Shown here piece after piece: positions 1-9,514 of a DNA stretch of 64,000 bases. How positions within the stretch are numbered: position 1 is the first letter of the stretch; each line of letters opens with the position of its first letter. The DNA is from Serratia surfactantfaciens. GTDB lineage: Bacteria > Pseudomonadota > Gammaproteobacteria > Enterobacterales > Enterobacteriaceae. The notes under the pieces are model-generated. The model was not told where the DNA came from, ran no database searches, and saw only the letters and a list, made by a program, of their open reading frames with translations. The stretch covers positions 4,092,001 to 4,156,000 of the forward strand of contig NZ_CP016948.1 of NCBI RefSeq assembly GCF_001642805.2, read 5' to 3'. The translations under genes were made by a program, and so were the position numbers.

Positions 1-1753
1 CGGCGGCAGTTTCACCTTCCCCGGCAACTGGGCGCTGGCTTGGGTCAACCAGGAGACGCCGGCGCTGGACGTGCCGGCGATCGAGTATGTTATCGACGGC
101 GACCGCGAGTTTCGCCAGCTTGAAGCCGAACTGCAGGCGGCCAACGACCGCAACGACGGCCACGCCATCGCCACCCTGCACGGCAAGCTGGACGCCATCG
201 ACGCCTGGACCATCCGTTCCCGCGCCGCCAGTCTGCTGCACGGCCTCGGCTTCTCCAACGAACAGCTGCAAAGCCCGGTACGCGACTTCTCTGGCGGCTG
301 GCGCATGCGCCTTAACCTGGCACAGGCGCTGGTGTGCCGTTCGGATCTGCTGCTGCTCGACGAACCGACCAACCACCTGGATCTCGACGCGGTGATCTGG
401 CTGGAGCGCTGGCTGAAAAGCTATCCCGGCACGCTGGTGCTGATCTCGCACGACCGCGACTTCCTCGATCCGATCGTCGACAAGATCCTGCATATCGAAC
501 AGCAGACGATGAACGAGTACACCGGCAACTATTCTTCGTTCGAACGCCAGCGCGCCACCAAACTGGCGCAGCAGCAGTCGCTGTATCAGCACCAGCAAGA
601 GAAAGTGGCGCACCTGCAAAGCTATATCGACCGTTTCCGCGCGCAGGCCACCAAGGCCAAGCAGGCGCAAAGCCGTATCAAGATGCTGGAGCGCATGGAG
701 CTGATCGCCCCGGCGCACGTCGACAATCCGTTCACCTTCAGCTTCCGTCCGCCGGAAAGCCTGCCGAACCCGCTGCTGCGCATGGAAAAGGTCAGCGCCG
801 GCTATGGCGAGAAAGTGATCCTGAAGTCAATCAAGCTGAACCTGGTACCCGGCTCGCGCATCGGCCTGCTCGGCCGCAACGGCGCCGGCAAATCGACGCT
901 GATCAAACTGCTGGCCGGCACCCTGGAACCGCTGAGCGGCGAGATCGGCCTGGCGAAAGGCATCAAGCTGGGCTACTTCGCCCAGCACCAGCTGGAATTC
1001 CTGCGCGCCGACGAATCGCCGCTGCAACATCTGAGCCGCATCGCCCCAAGGGTGCTGGAGCAGCAGCTGCGCGACTATCTGGGCGGTTTCGGCTTCCAGG
1101 GCGACAAGGTCAGCGAAATGACCGAGCGGTTCTCTGGCGGCGAGAAGGCGCGGCTGGTGCTGGCGCTGATCGTCTGGCAGCGCCCGAACCTGCTGCTGCT
1201 CGATGAACCGACCAACCACCTGGATCTCGACATGCGCCAGGCGCTGACCGAGGCGCTGATCGATTTCGAAGGCGCGTTGGTGGTGGTATCGCACGACCGT
1301 CATCTACTGCGCTCCACCACCGACGATCTGTATCTGGTGCACGACGGCCAGGTCGAGCCTTTCGAGGGCGACCTCGACGACTACCAGCAGTGGCTGATCG
1401 ATCTGCAGCGTCAGGAAAGCCAGCAGGACGCACCGGAAAAAGAGAGCGGTGGCAACAGCGCACAGGCGCGCAAGGATCAAAAACGCCGCGAGGCGGAATT
1501 CCGCACCCAGACCCAACCGCTGCGCAAGCAGATCGCCAAACTGGAACAGCAGATGGAAAAACTGGGCGCCGAACTGGCGGCGGTGGAAGAGCAGTTGGCG
1601 GACTCCGCACTGTACGACATCAGCCGCAAGGCCGAGCTGACCGACTGCCTGCAAAAGCAAAGCCAGGCCAAATCCGCGCTGGAAGAGACGGAAATGACCT
1701 GGCTGGATGCGCAGGAACAGCTGGAGCAGCTAACGCAGGCGTTCGACGCCTAA
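1..1753 (+). CDS. yheS: ABC-F family ATPase YheS, 3' part (5' end outside window)
   Basis: The reading frame is open from base 2, so the start and first Walker A lie upstream of the window. ABC-F proteins have two fused ABC ATPase domains without membrane segments; members of the family act on the ribosome to relieve stalled translation. Visible here are the first ABC signature (residues FSGGWRMRL, near base 290) and first Walker B (LLLLDEPTNHLDL, near 350), a charged linker, then a full second domain with Walker A (GRNGAGKST, near 880), signature FSGGEKARL and Walker B LLLLDEPTNHLDL. The C-terminal tail is a glutamine/lysine-rich coiled coil. In E. coli yheS is followed directly by yheT; here a minus-strand taurine block intervenes. 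The identification as YheS is strong; its exact translation role is family knowledge. Confidence 0.93.
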   Translation, partial: GGSFTFPGNWALAWVNQETPALDVPAIEYVIDGDREFRQLEAELQAANDRNDGHAIATLHGKLDAIDAWTIRSRAASLLHGLGFSNEQLQSPVRDFSGGWRMRLNLAQALVCRSDLLLLDEPTNHLDLDAVIWLERWLKSYPGTLVLISHDRDFLDPIVDKILHIEQQTMNEYTGNYSSFERQRATKLAQQQSLYQHQQEKVAHLQSYIDRFRAQATKAKQAQSRIKMLERMELIAPAHVDNPFTFSFRPPESLPNPLLRMEKVSAGYGEKVILKSIKLNLVPGSRIGLLGRNGAGKSTLIKLLAGTLEPLSGEIGLAKGIKLGYFAQHQLEFLRADESPLQHLSRIAPRVLEQQLRDYLGGFGFQGDKVSEMTERFSGGEKARLVLALIVWQRPNLLLLDEPTNHLDLDMRQALTEALIDFEGALVVVSHDRHLLRSTTDDLYLVHDGQVEPFEGDLDDYQQWLIDLQRQESQQDAPEKESGGNSAQARKDQKRREAEFRTQTQPLRKQIAKLEQQMEKLGAELAAVEEQLADSALYDISRKAELTDCLQKQSQAKSALEETEMTWLDAQEQLEQLTQAFDA

Positions 1754-1756
1754 GCC

Positions 1757-2605
1757 TCAGGCCTTGTAAAAAGGTTTATCCCCCAGAATGGTCGCGCGGT
1801 GCATGATGCGCCGCTGCGGCAGATAATCCGCGTTGGCGTAGTGTTGCGTCACGCGGTTATCCCAGATCGCCACGTCATTCTCCTGCCAGCGCCAGCGCAC
1901 CTGAAACTCCGGTTTGGTGATGTGAGCAAACAGGAAATTCAGTAAAGCGTCACTCTCCTTCGGCGCCAGATCGACGATCCGCGTAGTGAATCCTTCATTG
2001 ACGAACAGCGCCTGCCGGCCGCTGACCGGGTGGGTGCGCACCACCGGATGCAGCAGCGGCGGGTTTTTCTGCACCGCCTGTTGCCAGCGCTGATGTTCCT
2101 CGTCACTGCCGCGATGCTTGTGCTCCGGGAACGACTTGGTGAAGTCATGCTCCGCGCGCAGCCCCGCCAACAGCGTTCTGAACGGCGTCGACAGCGCCTC
2201 GTAGGCGGCGATGCCGCTGGCCCACAGCGTATCGCCACCGGTGGAAGGCAAGGTCTTGGCCGCCAGGATCGCTCCCAGCGGCGGGTTCTCGATAAAGGTC
2301 ACGTCGGTGTGCCAGTTATCGTTGTCCGGCGGGTTGTCGTCGTGGGTATCGAGCACGATGATCTCTTCCACGTCGGTGGCGTGCGGATAGACCGGATGAA
2401 TATGCAGATCGCCGAAGCGGCCGGCCAGATCGCGCTGCTGCAGCGGCGTGATCGGCTGATTGCGGAAGAACAGCACCTGATGCTTCAGCAGCGCATGATA
2501 GAGCTGTTCAAACTGGCCGTCACCCAGCGGCCGGGCTAATTCGACGTTTTCCACCAGCGCCCCGATGTAAGGCCCCAGCGGGGTGATATTCAGACGTTCA
2601 TTCAT
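1757..2605 (-). CDS. tauD: taurine dioxygenase TauD
   Basis: Fe(II)/2-oxoglutarate-dependent dioxygenase that hydroxylates taurine, which breaks down to aminoacetaldehyde and sulfite used as a sulfur source. The 282-residue protein matches the family length. The iron ligands H99 and D101 are visible in [10 protein letters not shown], the distal histidine is in TQHYAN and the 2-oxoglutarate-binding arginine is in [10 protein letters not shown] start at [13 protein letters not shown] (2605), as in E. coli, because its ATG overlaps the tauC stop as ATGA; a start six codons earlier would lie inside tauC. Last gene of tauABCD; its stop lies 3 bases from the stop of the convergent yheS. Confidence 0.96.
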   Translation of the reverse strand: MNERLNITPLGPYIGALVENVELARPLGDGQFEQLYHALLKHQVLFFRNQPITPLQQRDLAGRFGDLHIHPVYPHATDVEEIIVLDTHDDNPPDNDNWHTDVTFIENPPLGAILAAKTLPSTGGDTLWASGIAAYEALSTPFRTLLAGLRAEHDFTKSFPEHKHRGSDEEHQRWQQAVQKNPPLLHPVVRTHPVSGRQALFVNEGFTTRIVDLAPKESDALLNFLFAHITKPEFQVRWRWQENDVAIWDNRVTQHYANADYLPQRRIMHRATILGDKPFYKA

Positions 2606-3438
2606 TGCTGTACTCCATGCCACGGGGTCAATCGACGCTGCAGGGCGCGCAGCCCCAGCTCCAGACCAAAAGCAATCACCGCAATCACGCCGATGCCGGC
2701 CAACACTACGTCGGTCGCCAGAAACTCACCGGCGGATTGCACCATAAATCCCAGGCCGCGCGTGGCGGCGATCAGTTCGGCGGCCACCAGCGTCGACCAG
2801 CCGACGCCCAGCCCGATGCGAATGCCGGTCAGGATCTCCGGCAGCGCGCTCGGCAACACCACGAAACGCAGCACCTGCCAGCGCGTAGCGCCCAACGCGC
2901 GGGCGGCGCGCACCCGCACCTGCGCCACGCTGCGCACACCGGCCACGGCGGAGAGCGTCACCGGTGCGAAGATAGCCAGATAAATCAGCAAGATCTTCGA
3001 GGTTTCGCCGATGCCGAACCAAATCACCATCAGCGGCAGATAGGCCAGCGGCGGCACCGGACGATAGATCTCAATCAGCGGATCGAGGATGCCGCGCACC
3101 GTGTCGTTCAGCCCCATGGCGATGCCCACCGGAATCCCGACGATCACCGCCGCCAACAGCGCCACCAAAATGCGTCCCAGGCTGGCCGCCAGATGCTGCC
3201 ACAGCGTGGCGTCCATAAAGCCCTGCGGGCTGGCGATGGTGATCAGCTGGTGCAGCACCTGCTGCGGCGCCGGCAAAAACAGCGGGCTGATCAGCTGCAG
3301 CGCCGTCACGCCCCACCAGACGATCAATACCGTCAATAACGTGGCGCCGCTCAGCCAAACGTTGCGCGGTACGCTGAAACGGCGTACCGGCTTGTCCTGC
3401 GGCTGCGCCGCGGCCTTCAGAGTGGAATGCAGGCTCAT
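2602..3438 (-). CDS. tauC: taurine ABC transporter permease TauC
   Basis: Inner-membrane permease of the taurine importer, 278 residues. The first membrane segment lies at about residues 28-48 ([19 protein letters not shown]), followed by a typical binding-protein-dependent transport domain with the cytoplasmic EAA-type loop ([27 protein letters not shown]) near residues 180-205. It pairs with TauB and TauA. Start and stop codons overlap tauB and tauD by four bases each, so the three genes are translationally coupled. Confidence 0.95.
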   Translation of the reverse strand: MSLHSTLKAAAQPQDKPVRRFSVPRNVWLSGATLLTVLIVWWGVTALQLISPLFLPAPQQVLHQLITIASPQGFMDATLWQHLAASLGRILVALLAAVIVGIPVGIAMGLNDTVRGILDPLIEIYRPVPPLAYLPLMVIWFGIGETSKILLIYLAIFAPVTLSAVAGVRSVAQVRVRAARALGATRWQVLRFVVLPSALPEILTGIRIGLGVGWSTLVAAELIAATRGLGFMVQSAGEFLATDVVLAGIGVIAVIAFGLELGLRALQRRLTPWHGVQQ

Positions 3439-4202
3439 AGCAAGGCCTCGCGCTGTTGGAAAACTTTGCCCAGCACGTATTCGCGCTGCGCGATAAATTC
3501 AGGATCGGACTTAATCGCGCGGCAGGCTTCGCCGTCGGCATAGCGTTGGCCGAAGTTCAGCGACAGCCGCTCCACCACCTGCCCCGGCCCCGGCGACAAC
3601 AGCAGCAGCTCGCTGGCGAGGAACACCGCCTCTTCGATATCGTGGGTGATCAGCAGCACCTGCTTGCCGGTGTCGCGCCAGATGGTCAACAACAGCTCCT
3701 GCATCTGCTCGCGGGTGAACGCGTCCAGCGCGCCGAACGGCTCGTCCAGCAACAGCAGGCGCGGATCGGCGGCCAGGGCGCGGGCGATGCCGACGCGTTG
3801 ACGCATGCCGCCGGAAAGCTGCCAGATAAAATGCCGTTCGTAACCGGCCAGCCCCACGCGCTGCAGCATCTGCTCTGCTACCTGGCGACGCTGCGCCTTG
3901 CCGACGCCAGCCAACTGCAGGCCGAATTCGACGTTGTCCACCACGTTGCGCCACGGCAGTAAGCCCTCATGCTGGAACACCACGCCCCGCTCGGCGCTCG
4001 GGCCGTGAACGGGCGTTCCATCCAGCGTGATGCTGCCAGCTGAAGGCTCGATAAACCCGGCGATCAAATTCAGCAGCGTGGTCTTGCCGCAGCCCGACGG
4101 GCCGAGCACCACCACCAGTTGCCCGGCGGCGATCTGGAACGACACGTCGCGCAGCGCCGGCCGCCCCTGATACTCTGCTGAAAGATGATTGACGTTTAGC
4201 AT
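3435..4202 (-). CDS. tauB: taurine ABC transporter ATP-binding protein TauB
   Basis: Cytoplasmic ATPase of the taurine importer, 255 residues. Walker A (GPSGCGKTT) is near residue 35, signature ([10 protein letters not shown]) near 129, Walker B ([12 protein letters not shown]) near 150 and the switch histidine in LITHDIEEA. Belongs to the nitrate/sulfonate/taurine subfamily. The start lies 9 bases after the tauA stop and the 3' end overlaps tauC by 4 bases, so it is part of the same transcript. Confidence 0.95.
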   Translation of the reverse strand: MLNVNHLSAEYQGRPALRDVSFQIAAGQLVVVLGPSGCGKTTLLNLIAGFIEPSAGSITLDGTPVHGPSAERGVVFQHEGLLPWRNVVDNVEFGLQLAGVGKAQRRQVAEQMLQRVGLAGYERHFIWQLSGGMRQRVGIARALAADPRLLLLDEPFGALDAFTREQMQELLLTIWRDTGKQVLLITHDIEEAVFLASELLLLSPGPGQVVERLSLNFGQRYADGEACRAIKSDPEFIAQREYVLGKVFQQREALL

Positions 4203-4211
4203 CCTGCTTCC

Positions 4212-5207
4212 TTACGACTGCGGCGCAGCCTGCACCTGTTTCACAAAACGGTCGGTCACATACGCGCTGTAGTCGCTGTCGACCTGCGGGATCTTGCCCT
4301 GCTGCTTGAGGAATTCGGCGGTATCGCGGATCGCCTTATCCACCGGCTGGCCGAGCTGGGCAACCTGATCCGCCACCGGCAGATAACGGTTCCCCTTCAC
4401 CAGCTCCGGCACCTGCGCTTGCGGCACGCCGCTCAGGCGCGCCAGCGTGCTGAGATGGTTCGGATCTTTCAGCCACTGTTCCGGCGCCGCCAGGTAGGCC
4501 TGTTGCGCCTGCAGCGCGCTGGCGGCAAAGGCGGTCACCACGTCGGGATGTTTCTCGGCGAAGTCCTTGCGCACCACCCACACGTCCAGCGTAGGCGAGC
4601 CCCATTCGCCTACCTGCGCGGAGTCGGTCAGCACCTTGCCCTGTTTCGCCAGTTCGTTGACTACCGGCGCCCAGACGTACGCGCCGTCGATGTCGCCGCG
4701 CTGCCAGGCGGCGGCGATGGCCGGCGGCTGCAGATTGAGGATCTTCACTTGCTCAGGCTTGATGCCCCAATGTTTGAGCGAAGCCAGCAGGCTGTAATGG
4801 GTGGTGGAGATAAACGGCACCGCGATGCGCTTGCCGATCAGATCCTGCGGGCTTTTGATGTCATTCTTCACCACCAGCGCTTCGGAGCTGCCGAGCTGCG
4901 AGGCGATGAGGAACACTTCGATGGGGAGTTTTTGGCTGGCGGCCACCGCCAGTGGGCTGGAGCCGATATTGCCGATCTGCACGTCGCCGGAGGCCAGCGC
5001 GCGCAGCACGCTGGAGCCGCTGTCGAACTTACGCCAGTCGACGGTCGCGCCGGATTTTTTGGCGAAGCTGTTTTCCGCCTGCGCCACCTTGGCCGGTTCC
5101 GCCGACGTCTGATACGCCACGGTCACGTCCACCGCGTAGGCGCTGGCCGCGCTGAGCGACAACGCCAACAGCGCCGCGTTGCGTAAGGAAAAGAGTTTGC
5201 CCGCCAT
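4212..5207 (-). CDS. tauA: taurine-binding periplasmic protein TauA
   Basis: Periplasmic binding protein that delivers taurine to TauBC; 331 residues, close to the family length. An N-terminal signal peptide (about residues 1-25, KLFSLRNAALLALSLSAASAYA) precedes the mature start VDVTVAYQTSAEPAK, which is very like E. coli TauA. A GGAG ribosome site lies about 7 bases before the ATG. First gene of the operon; the AT-rich region behind it (5208-5321) is the likely promoter. In E. coli this operon is switched on by the LysR-type regulator Cbl during sulfate starvation; the same control is inferred here. Confidence 0.95.
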   Translation of the reverse strand: MAGKLFSLRNAALLALSLSAASAYAVDVTVAYQTSAEPAKVAQAENSFAKKSGATVDWRKFDSGSSVLRALASGDVQIGNIGSSPLAVAASQKLPIEVFLIASQLGSSEALVVKNDIKSPQDLIGKRIAVPFISTTHYSLLASLKHWGIKPEQVKILNLQPPAIAAAWQRGDIDGAYVWAPVVNELAKQGKVLTDSAQVGEWGSPTLDVWVVRKDFAEKHPDVVTAFAASALQAQQAYLAAPEQWLKDPNHLSTLARLSGVPQAQVPELVKGNRYLPVADQVAQLGQPVDKAIRDTAEFLKQQGKIPQVDSDYSAYVTDRFVKQVQAAPQS

Positions 5208-5294
5208 GTTCCGCTCCGTTGATAAAAATCTGTTCAGTTGCTGACAGTTTTATCTGAGCGATGACGGGCGATAAAAGAATAAAAAAGTCTTCTT

Positions 5295-5311
5295 TATTAC
5301 CTTAAGTAATA
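5295..5311 (-). promoter_or_regulatory. candidate LysR-type (Cbl/CysB-like) operator upstream of tauA
   Basis: TATTAC-CTTAA-GTAATA: two perfect 6-base inverted arms around 5 bases, containing the T-N11-A pattern of LysR-type regulator boxes. It lies about 90 bases before the tauA start in the only AT-rich stretch between tauA and phzF. E. coli tauABCD is activated by Cbl; that this is the Cbl site is inference. A base-composition accident is possible because the region is AT-rich. Confidence 0.45.
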
Positions 5312-5321
5312 TTAGGGTAAA

Positions 5322-6104
5322 TTACAGCGCGATCGTCCCGCGCAAGAACACGTGAGCATAGCCCCCAAGCAGCGTGCGGTCCCCTTGCAGTTCACAGAAC
5401 AGCTCACCGCCGCGCGCCGAGATCTGCCGGGCATGCAAGCGATGGCGGCCGAGACGCGCCGTCCAGTAAGGCATCAGCGTGCAGTGTGCGGAGCCGGTGA
5501 CCGGATCCTCGCCGCCGTCGAGGGTGAAATAGCGCGACACAAAGTCCACCGCGTCACCCGGCGCGGTGACGATCACCGCCCGCCCGGCCAGTGCGATCAG
5601 CGCGGGAATGTCCGGCCGCAGCGCGCGCACCTGCGCCTCGTTTTCCACCACCACCAGCAGCGCTTTCGCCTGCCACACTTCTTGCGGTTGCACGCCCAAC
5701 AGCGCCGAAAGGCCCGCCGGCTCGGCGACTTTCTGCGGCGGCCGGGCGGGGAAATCAAGCACCAGCCGCTCCCGGTCCTGCGCATCGCGCTTGACGAACA
5801 GCTCGCCGCCGGCCGAACGGAAACGAATATCCTGCAGCGCCGGGTTAACCGCGCTGAACATCACATGCGCCGCCGCCAGCGTGCCGTGGCCGCAAAGATC
5901 GACCTCGCGTTCCGGGGTAAACCAGCGAATGGCGGTCATGTCGCCATCATCCCAGACAAAGCTGGTTTCCGGCAGACCGATCTCGTTGGCGATCGCCTGC
6001 AGCCGCTCCGTCGGCAGCGGTTGCGTCAGCAGACAGACCCCGGCCGGGTTGCCGCGCAGCCCTTCGCCGGTAAAGGCGACCACGTGATAATAGTTTTCCG
6101 CCAT
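5322..6104 (-). CDS. PhzF-family isomerase/epimerase
   Basis: 260-residue protein with the PhzF fold of two similar halves. The family glutamate is visible in GLPETSFVW (about residue 46), with FTPEREVDLCGHGTLAAAH in the first half and GGEDPVTGSAHCTLMPYW in the second, both hallmark stretches of PhzF-like enzymes related to diaminopimelate epimerase. Homologues catalyse double-bond or stereochemical isomerisation of small acids; the substrate here is unknown. Only 10 bases separate it from the upstream lysE-type gene, so the two probably share a transcript that may read on into tauA, about 115 bases downstream. Confidence 0.85.
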   Translation of the reverse strand: MAENYYHVVAFTGEGLRGNPAGVCLLTQPLPTERLQAIANEIGLPETSFVWDDGDMTAIRWFTPEREVDLCGHGTLAAAHVMFSAVNPALQDIRFRSAGGELFVKRDAQDRERLVLDFPARPPQKVAEPAGLSALLGVQPQEVWQAKALLVVVENEAQVRALRPDIPALIALAGRAVIVTAPGDAVDFVSRYFTLDGGEDPVTGSAHCTLMPYWTARLGRHRLHARQISARGGELFCELQGDRTLLGGYAHVFLRGTIAL

Positions 6105-6114
6105 CGTTCGCTCC

Positions 6115-6717
6115 TTAATGCCAGATCAGTAACACACAGGCTGCAGTCAACAACCCCATGGAAACGTTGAAGATAACCCAGGCTTTTTTGCTGTGCAGCA
6201 GGCGGCCGATCACGGTGCCGAACGCCAGCCAGATAATGCCGGCGACGATGTTCACCGCCAAAATGCCCAGCGCAATCGCCGCAATGGAACCGTTATACCT
6301 GTCGCCCGCCAGGCTGAAACTCGCCACTGCGCCCAACGCCATCAGCCAGGCTTTCGGGTTGAGGAACTGCAGCAGCCAGCCCTGATAAAGCCGCACCGGC
6401 TGCGGCGGCGCCACCTCGGTTTCCAGCTTTTCATAGGCGGCGGTGGCCACTTTCCACGCCAGCCACAGCAGGTACAGGCTGCCGAGGATTTTCAGGATCA
6501 GGTGCAGCGACGGATAGACCAGGATCAGGCTGCCGACGCCGAAGGCCACCAACAGCAAAATGCTTTGCATGCCGAGCATGATGCCGATCATCAGCCCCAG
6601 CGATCGCATAAAGCCAAAGTTCGCGCCGGAGGTGGTCAGCAGCAGGTTATTGGGGCCGGGCGTGATGGCGGCCACCCACAGGAAGCCCAGCATCGACAGG
6701 AATAAACTCGGTTCCAT
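6115..6717 (-). CDS. LysE/RhtB-family amino acid exporter
   Basis: 200-residue inner-membrane protein with about six hydrophobic segments. The LysE/RhtB signature near the N-terminus (FLWVAAITPGPNNLLLTTSGANFG) and the NPKAWLMALGA motif near residue 120 are clear. Family members export amino acids such as lysine, homoserine, threonine or cysteine; the substrate cannot be read here. I take MEPSLFLSM as the start; a start six codons upstream is possible. Paired with phzF. It diverges from yheT across a 119-base promoter region. Confidence 0.85.
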   Translation of the reverse strand: MEPSLFLSMLGFLWVAAITPGPNNLLLTTSGANFGFMRSLGLMIGIMLGMQSILLLVAFGVGSLILVYPSLHLILKILGSLYLLWLAWKVATAAYEKLETEVAPPQPVRLYQGWLLQFLNPKAWLMALGAVASFSLAGDRYNGSIAAIALGILAVNIVAGIIWLAFGTVIGRLLHSKKAWVIFNVSMGLLTAACVLLIWH

Positions 6718-6836
6718 GGCACGGGTGCTCCTCACCCAAGGCGCTTTTTTGCAGTATCATTGTTAGTTATTGGTATTGAAGCTAACAGTGCGTCTGGGAT
6801 CTCACAATAGTCGCCAACAACATTTTTACTCAACCT

Positions 6837-7817
6837 ATGCATGACGTCTTTCGCCCCCTGACCGGGGCCAGTAACCCGCACCTGCAAACGCTGTTGCCGC
6901 GGCTGGTGCGCCGCCGCGTGTTATTGAAACCGCATTGGCAACGGCTGGAATTGCCCGACGGCGATTTCGTCGATCTCGCCTGGAGCGAGGATCCGGCGCA
7001 GGCGCGCGACAAACCGCGCGCGGTGCTGTTTCATGGCCTGGAAGGCAGCTTCTACAGCCCCTACGCGCACGGCCTGCTCAACGCCTGGCGCGAGCGCGGC
7101 TGGCTCGGCGTGGTGATGCACTTTCGCGGCTGCAGCGGCGTGCCCAACCGCAAGCAGCGCATCTACCACTCCGGTGAAACCGAAGACGCGCGCTTCTTCC
7201 TGCGCTGGCTGCGCGACAGCTACGGCGAGGTGCCGACCGCGGCAGTAGGCGTTTCGCTCGGCGGCAACATGCTGGCCTGCTATCTGGCGCAGCAAGGCGC
7301 CGACAGCCTGCTGCAGGCGGCGGTGGTGGTCTCGGCGCCGCTGATGCTGGAGCCCTGCGCCTATCGCATGGAGCAAGGCTTCTCTCGCGTTTATCAGCGC
7401 TACCTGCTGGGACAGTTGAAACAAAACGCCACCCGTAAGTTGTTGCACTACCCGGACACCCTGCCGCTCAAGCTGTCACAGCTTAACGGCCTGCGGCGCA
7501 TCCGCGAATTCGACGACGCCATCACCTCGCGCATTCACGGCTTCAGCGACGCTATCGACTATTATCGCCGCTGCAGCGCTCTGCCGCTGTTGCCGGCTGT
7601 CCAGACGCCGCTGCTGATCATCCATGCGAAGGACGATCCCTTCATGACCCATGAGGTGATCCCCGACGTCGCCGGCCTGCCGCGCAATATCGAATACCAG
7701 TTGACCGAGTACGGCGGCCACGTCGGCTTCGTCGGCGGCACGCTGAAAAAACCGCACATGTGGCTGGAGCATCGCATTCCGGCCTGGCTTTCCCCTTATC
7801 TGGACATCCCGACGTGA
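6837..7817 (+). CDS. yheT: alpha/beta hydrolase YheT
   Basis: 326-residue cytoplasmic hydrolase of the YheT/AB-hydrolase family. The nucleophile is in GVSLGGN (about residue 141), the aspartate in HAKDDPFM and the histidine in YGGHVGF, completing the triad. Close to E. coli YheT throughout, but the N-terminus is about 14 residues shorter. The physiological substrate is not known; family members are esterase-like. It overlaps yheU by 4 bases (GTGA). Confidence 0.92.
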   Translation: MHDVFRPLTGASNPHLQTLLPRLVRRRVLLKPHWQRLELPDGDFVDLAWSEDPAQARDKPRAVLFHGLEGSFYSPYAHGLLNAWRERGWLGVVMHFRGCSGVPNRKQRIYHSGETEDARFFLRWLRDSYGEVPTAAVGVSLGGNMLACYLAQQGADSLLQAAVVVSAPLMLEPCAYRMEQGFSRVYQRYLLGQLKQNATRKLLHYPDTLPLKLSQLNGLRRIREFDDAITSRIHGFSDAIDYYRRCSALPLLPAVQTPLLIIHAKDDPFMTHEVIPDVAGLPRNIEYQLTEYGGHVGFVGGTLKKPHMWLEHRIPAWLSPYLDIPT

Positions 7818-8047
7818 TCATTCCCTGGCAAGAGCTGACAACCGATACCCTGAATAGCCTGATCGAATCCTTTGTACTGCGCGAAGGCACCGATTATGGC
7901 GAGCACGAGCGCTCGCTGGAGCAGAAGGTGGAGGACGTGCGCCGCCAGCTGAAAAACGGCGACGTGGTGCTGGTGTGGTCGGAACTGCACGAGAGCGTCA
8001 ACATCATGCCGCGCGGCCAGTTCCGCGCCGGGCAGGAAGAAATTTAG
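7814..8047 (+). CDS. yheU: YheU family protein
   Basis: 77-residue soluble protein of unknown function (UPF0270/YheU). The start is GTG at 7814, overlapping the yheT stop; the protein [20 protein letters not shown]... then aligns end to end with E. coli YheU, including [13 protein letters not shown] and [16 protein letters not shown] longer reading into yheT is not supported by that alignment. Coupled to yheT, so a shared role is possible but unproven. Confidence 0.9.
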   Translation: MIIPWQELTTDTLNSLIESFVLREGTDYGEHERSLEQKVEDVRRQLKNGDVVLVWSELHESVNIMPRGQFRAGQEEI

Positions 8048-8198
8048 TGGCGTTCGGTTCTATGACTGACGGAAAAAATCAGGTAACAATGGGGCATTGC
8101 AAACCAGCGCGCACCATTTTTTCCTGACATAGAGAGCGTCAACAAGAGCCACAATAATCCCCTGACGCCGGCGCATTCAACACGGAGTGACAACCACC

Positions 8199-9068
8199 AT
8201 GTCTGCCAAACATCCCGTTATCGCGGTGACCGGTTCCAGCGGCGCCGGCACCACCACCACCAGCGTGGCGTTCCGCAAAATCTTCCAGCAGCTCAACATT
8301 CGCGCCGCCGAGCTGGAGGGCGACAGTTTCCACCGCTACACCCGGCCGGAGATGGACGCGGCGATCCGCAAGGCGCGCGATCTGGGCAGACACATCAGCT
8401 ATTTCGGCCCCGAGGCCAACGACTTCGGCCTGCTGCAACAAAGCTTTATCGACTACGGCAAGAACGGCACCGGCCGTTCGCGCAAGTATCTGCATACCTA
8501 CGACGAAGCGGTGCCATACAATCAGGTGCCGGGCACCTTCACCCCGTGGGAGCCACTGCCGGCGCCGACCGACGTGCTGTTCTACGAGGGGCTGCACGGC
8601 GGCGTAGTCACCGAGCACCATGACGTGGCCAAACATGTCGATCTGCTGGTCGGCGTGGTGCCGATCGTCAACCTGGAATGGATCCAGAAGCTGATCCGCG
8701 ATACCGGCGAGCGCGGCCACTCCCGCGAAGCGGTAATGGATTCGGTGGTGCGTTCGATGGAAGACTACATCAACTACATCACGCCGCAGTTCTCGCGCAC
8801 CCACATCAACTTCCAGCGCGTTCCGACGGTGGACACCTCCAACCCGTTCGCTGCCAAGGCCATTCCGTCACTGGATGAAAGCTTCGTGGTGATCCACTTC
8901 CGCGGGCTGGATCAGATAGACTTCCCCTATTTGCTGGCGATGCTGCAAGGATCGTTTATTTCGCACATCAATACGCTGGTGGTGCCGGGCGGCAAGATGG
9001 GGTTGGCGATGGAGCTGATCATGGCGCCGCTGGTGCAGCGGCTGCTGGAAGGCAAGAAGATCGAATAA
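8199..9068 (+). CDS. prkB: phosphoribulokinase-like protein PrkB
   Basis: 289 residues, the same length as E. coli PrkB. P-loop near the N-terminus (AVTGSSGAGTTTT) followed by EGDSFHRYTRPEMD and the phosphoribulokinase-type core (FYEGLHGG, DLLVGVVPIVNLEWIQKL). The Calvin-cycle partner genes are absent here and in relatives, so its true substrate in enterics is uncertain. I choose ATG 8199 (MSAKHPV) over the GTG 12 bases upstream because GGAG at 8184 is correctly spaced and the family starts here. Confidence 0.92.
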   Translation: MSAKHPVIAVTGSSGAGTTTTSVAFRKIFQQLNIRAAELEGDSFHRYTRPEMDAAIRKARDLGRHISYFGPEANDFGLLQQSFIDYGKNGTGRSRKYLHTYDEAVPYNQVPGTFTPWEPLPAPTDVLFYEGLHGGVVTEHHDVAKHVDLLVGVVPIVNLEWIQKLIRDTGERGHSREAVMDSVVRSMEDYINYITPQFSRTHINFQRVPTVDTSNPFAAKAIPSLDESFVVIHFRGLDQIDFPYLLAMLQGSFISHINTLVVPGGKMGLAMELIMAPLVQRLLEGKKIE

Positions 9069-9075
9069 GCGCGTT

Positions 9076-9098
9076 GAGCGCGGCGGCTGGCCGCGCTC
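9076..9098. terminator. hairpin between convergent prkB and yhfA
   Basis: GAGCGCGGC and GCCGCGCTC form a perfect 9-base stem with a 5-base loop, just after the prkB stop and before the yhfA stop. There is no clear T run, so it could be a bidirectional but weak or Rho-assisted terminator. Confidence 0.5.
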
Positions 9099-9106
9099 CG
9101 TCTCGA

Positions 9107-9514
9107 TTACGCCGGCTGGCGGATCTCGAAGCTGTGGGTCACCGTGGCGGCTTTGTTGAGCATCAGCGCCACCGAGCAGTATTTCTCCGCCGACAGGTTC
9201 ACCGCTCGCTCTACGATCTTGTCGGTCAGATCCTGACCGGTGACGATGAAGTGCAGGTTGATATGGGTGAACAGCCGCGGGGCTTCTTCGCGGCGCTCGG
9301 AGGTCAGCTTCACCTCGCAATCGCGCACGTCATTGCGCCCTTTTTGCAGGATGGACACCACGTCGATCGCGCTGCAGCCGCCTACCGACATCAGCACCAT
9401 CTCCATCGGGCTGGGCGCTTTATCGCCGGCGTTGCCGTCCATCAGTACCTGATGGCCGGAGGCCGATTCACCCAAAAACGTTAACCCTTCCACCCATTTA
9501 ACTCTTGCCTGCAT
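9107..9514 (-). CDS. yhfA: OsmC-family protein YhfA
   Basis: 135-residue OsmC/Ohr-like protein. The two redox-type cysteines of the family are present: MSVGGCSAIDV (about residue 46) and SAEKYCSVALM (about 114). Near-identical to E. coli YhfA in EGLTFLGESASGHQ and CEVKLTSERREEAPRLFTHINLHF. OsmC homologues reduce organic peroxides; YhfA's own substrate is unknown. Start MQARVKW (9514) has GGAG eight bases upstream. Divergent from crp. Confidence 0.92.
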   Translation of the reverse strand: MQARVKWVEGLTFLGESASGHQVLMDGNAGDKAPSPMEMVLMSVGGCSAIDVVSILQKGRNDVRDCEVKLTSERREEAPRLFTHINLHFIVTGQDLTDKIVERAVNLSAEKYCSVALMLNKAATVTHSFEIRQPA

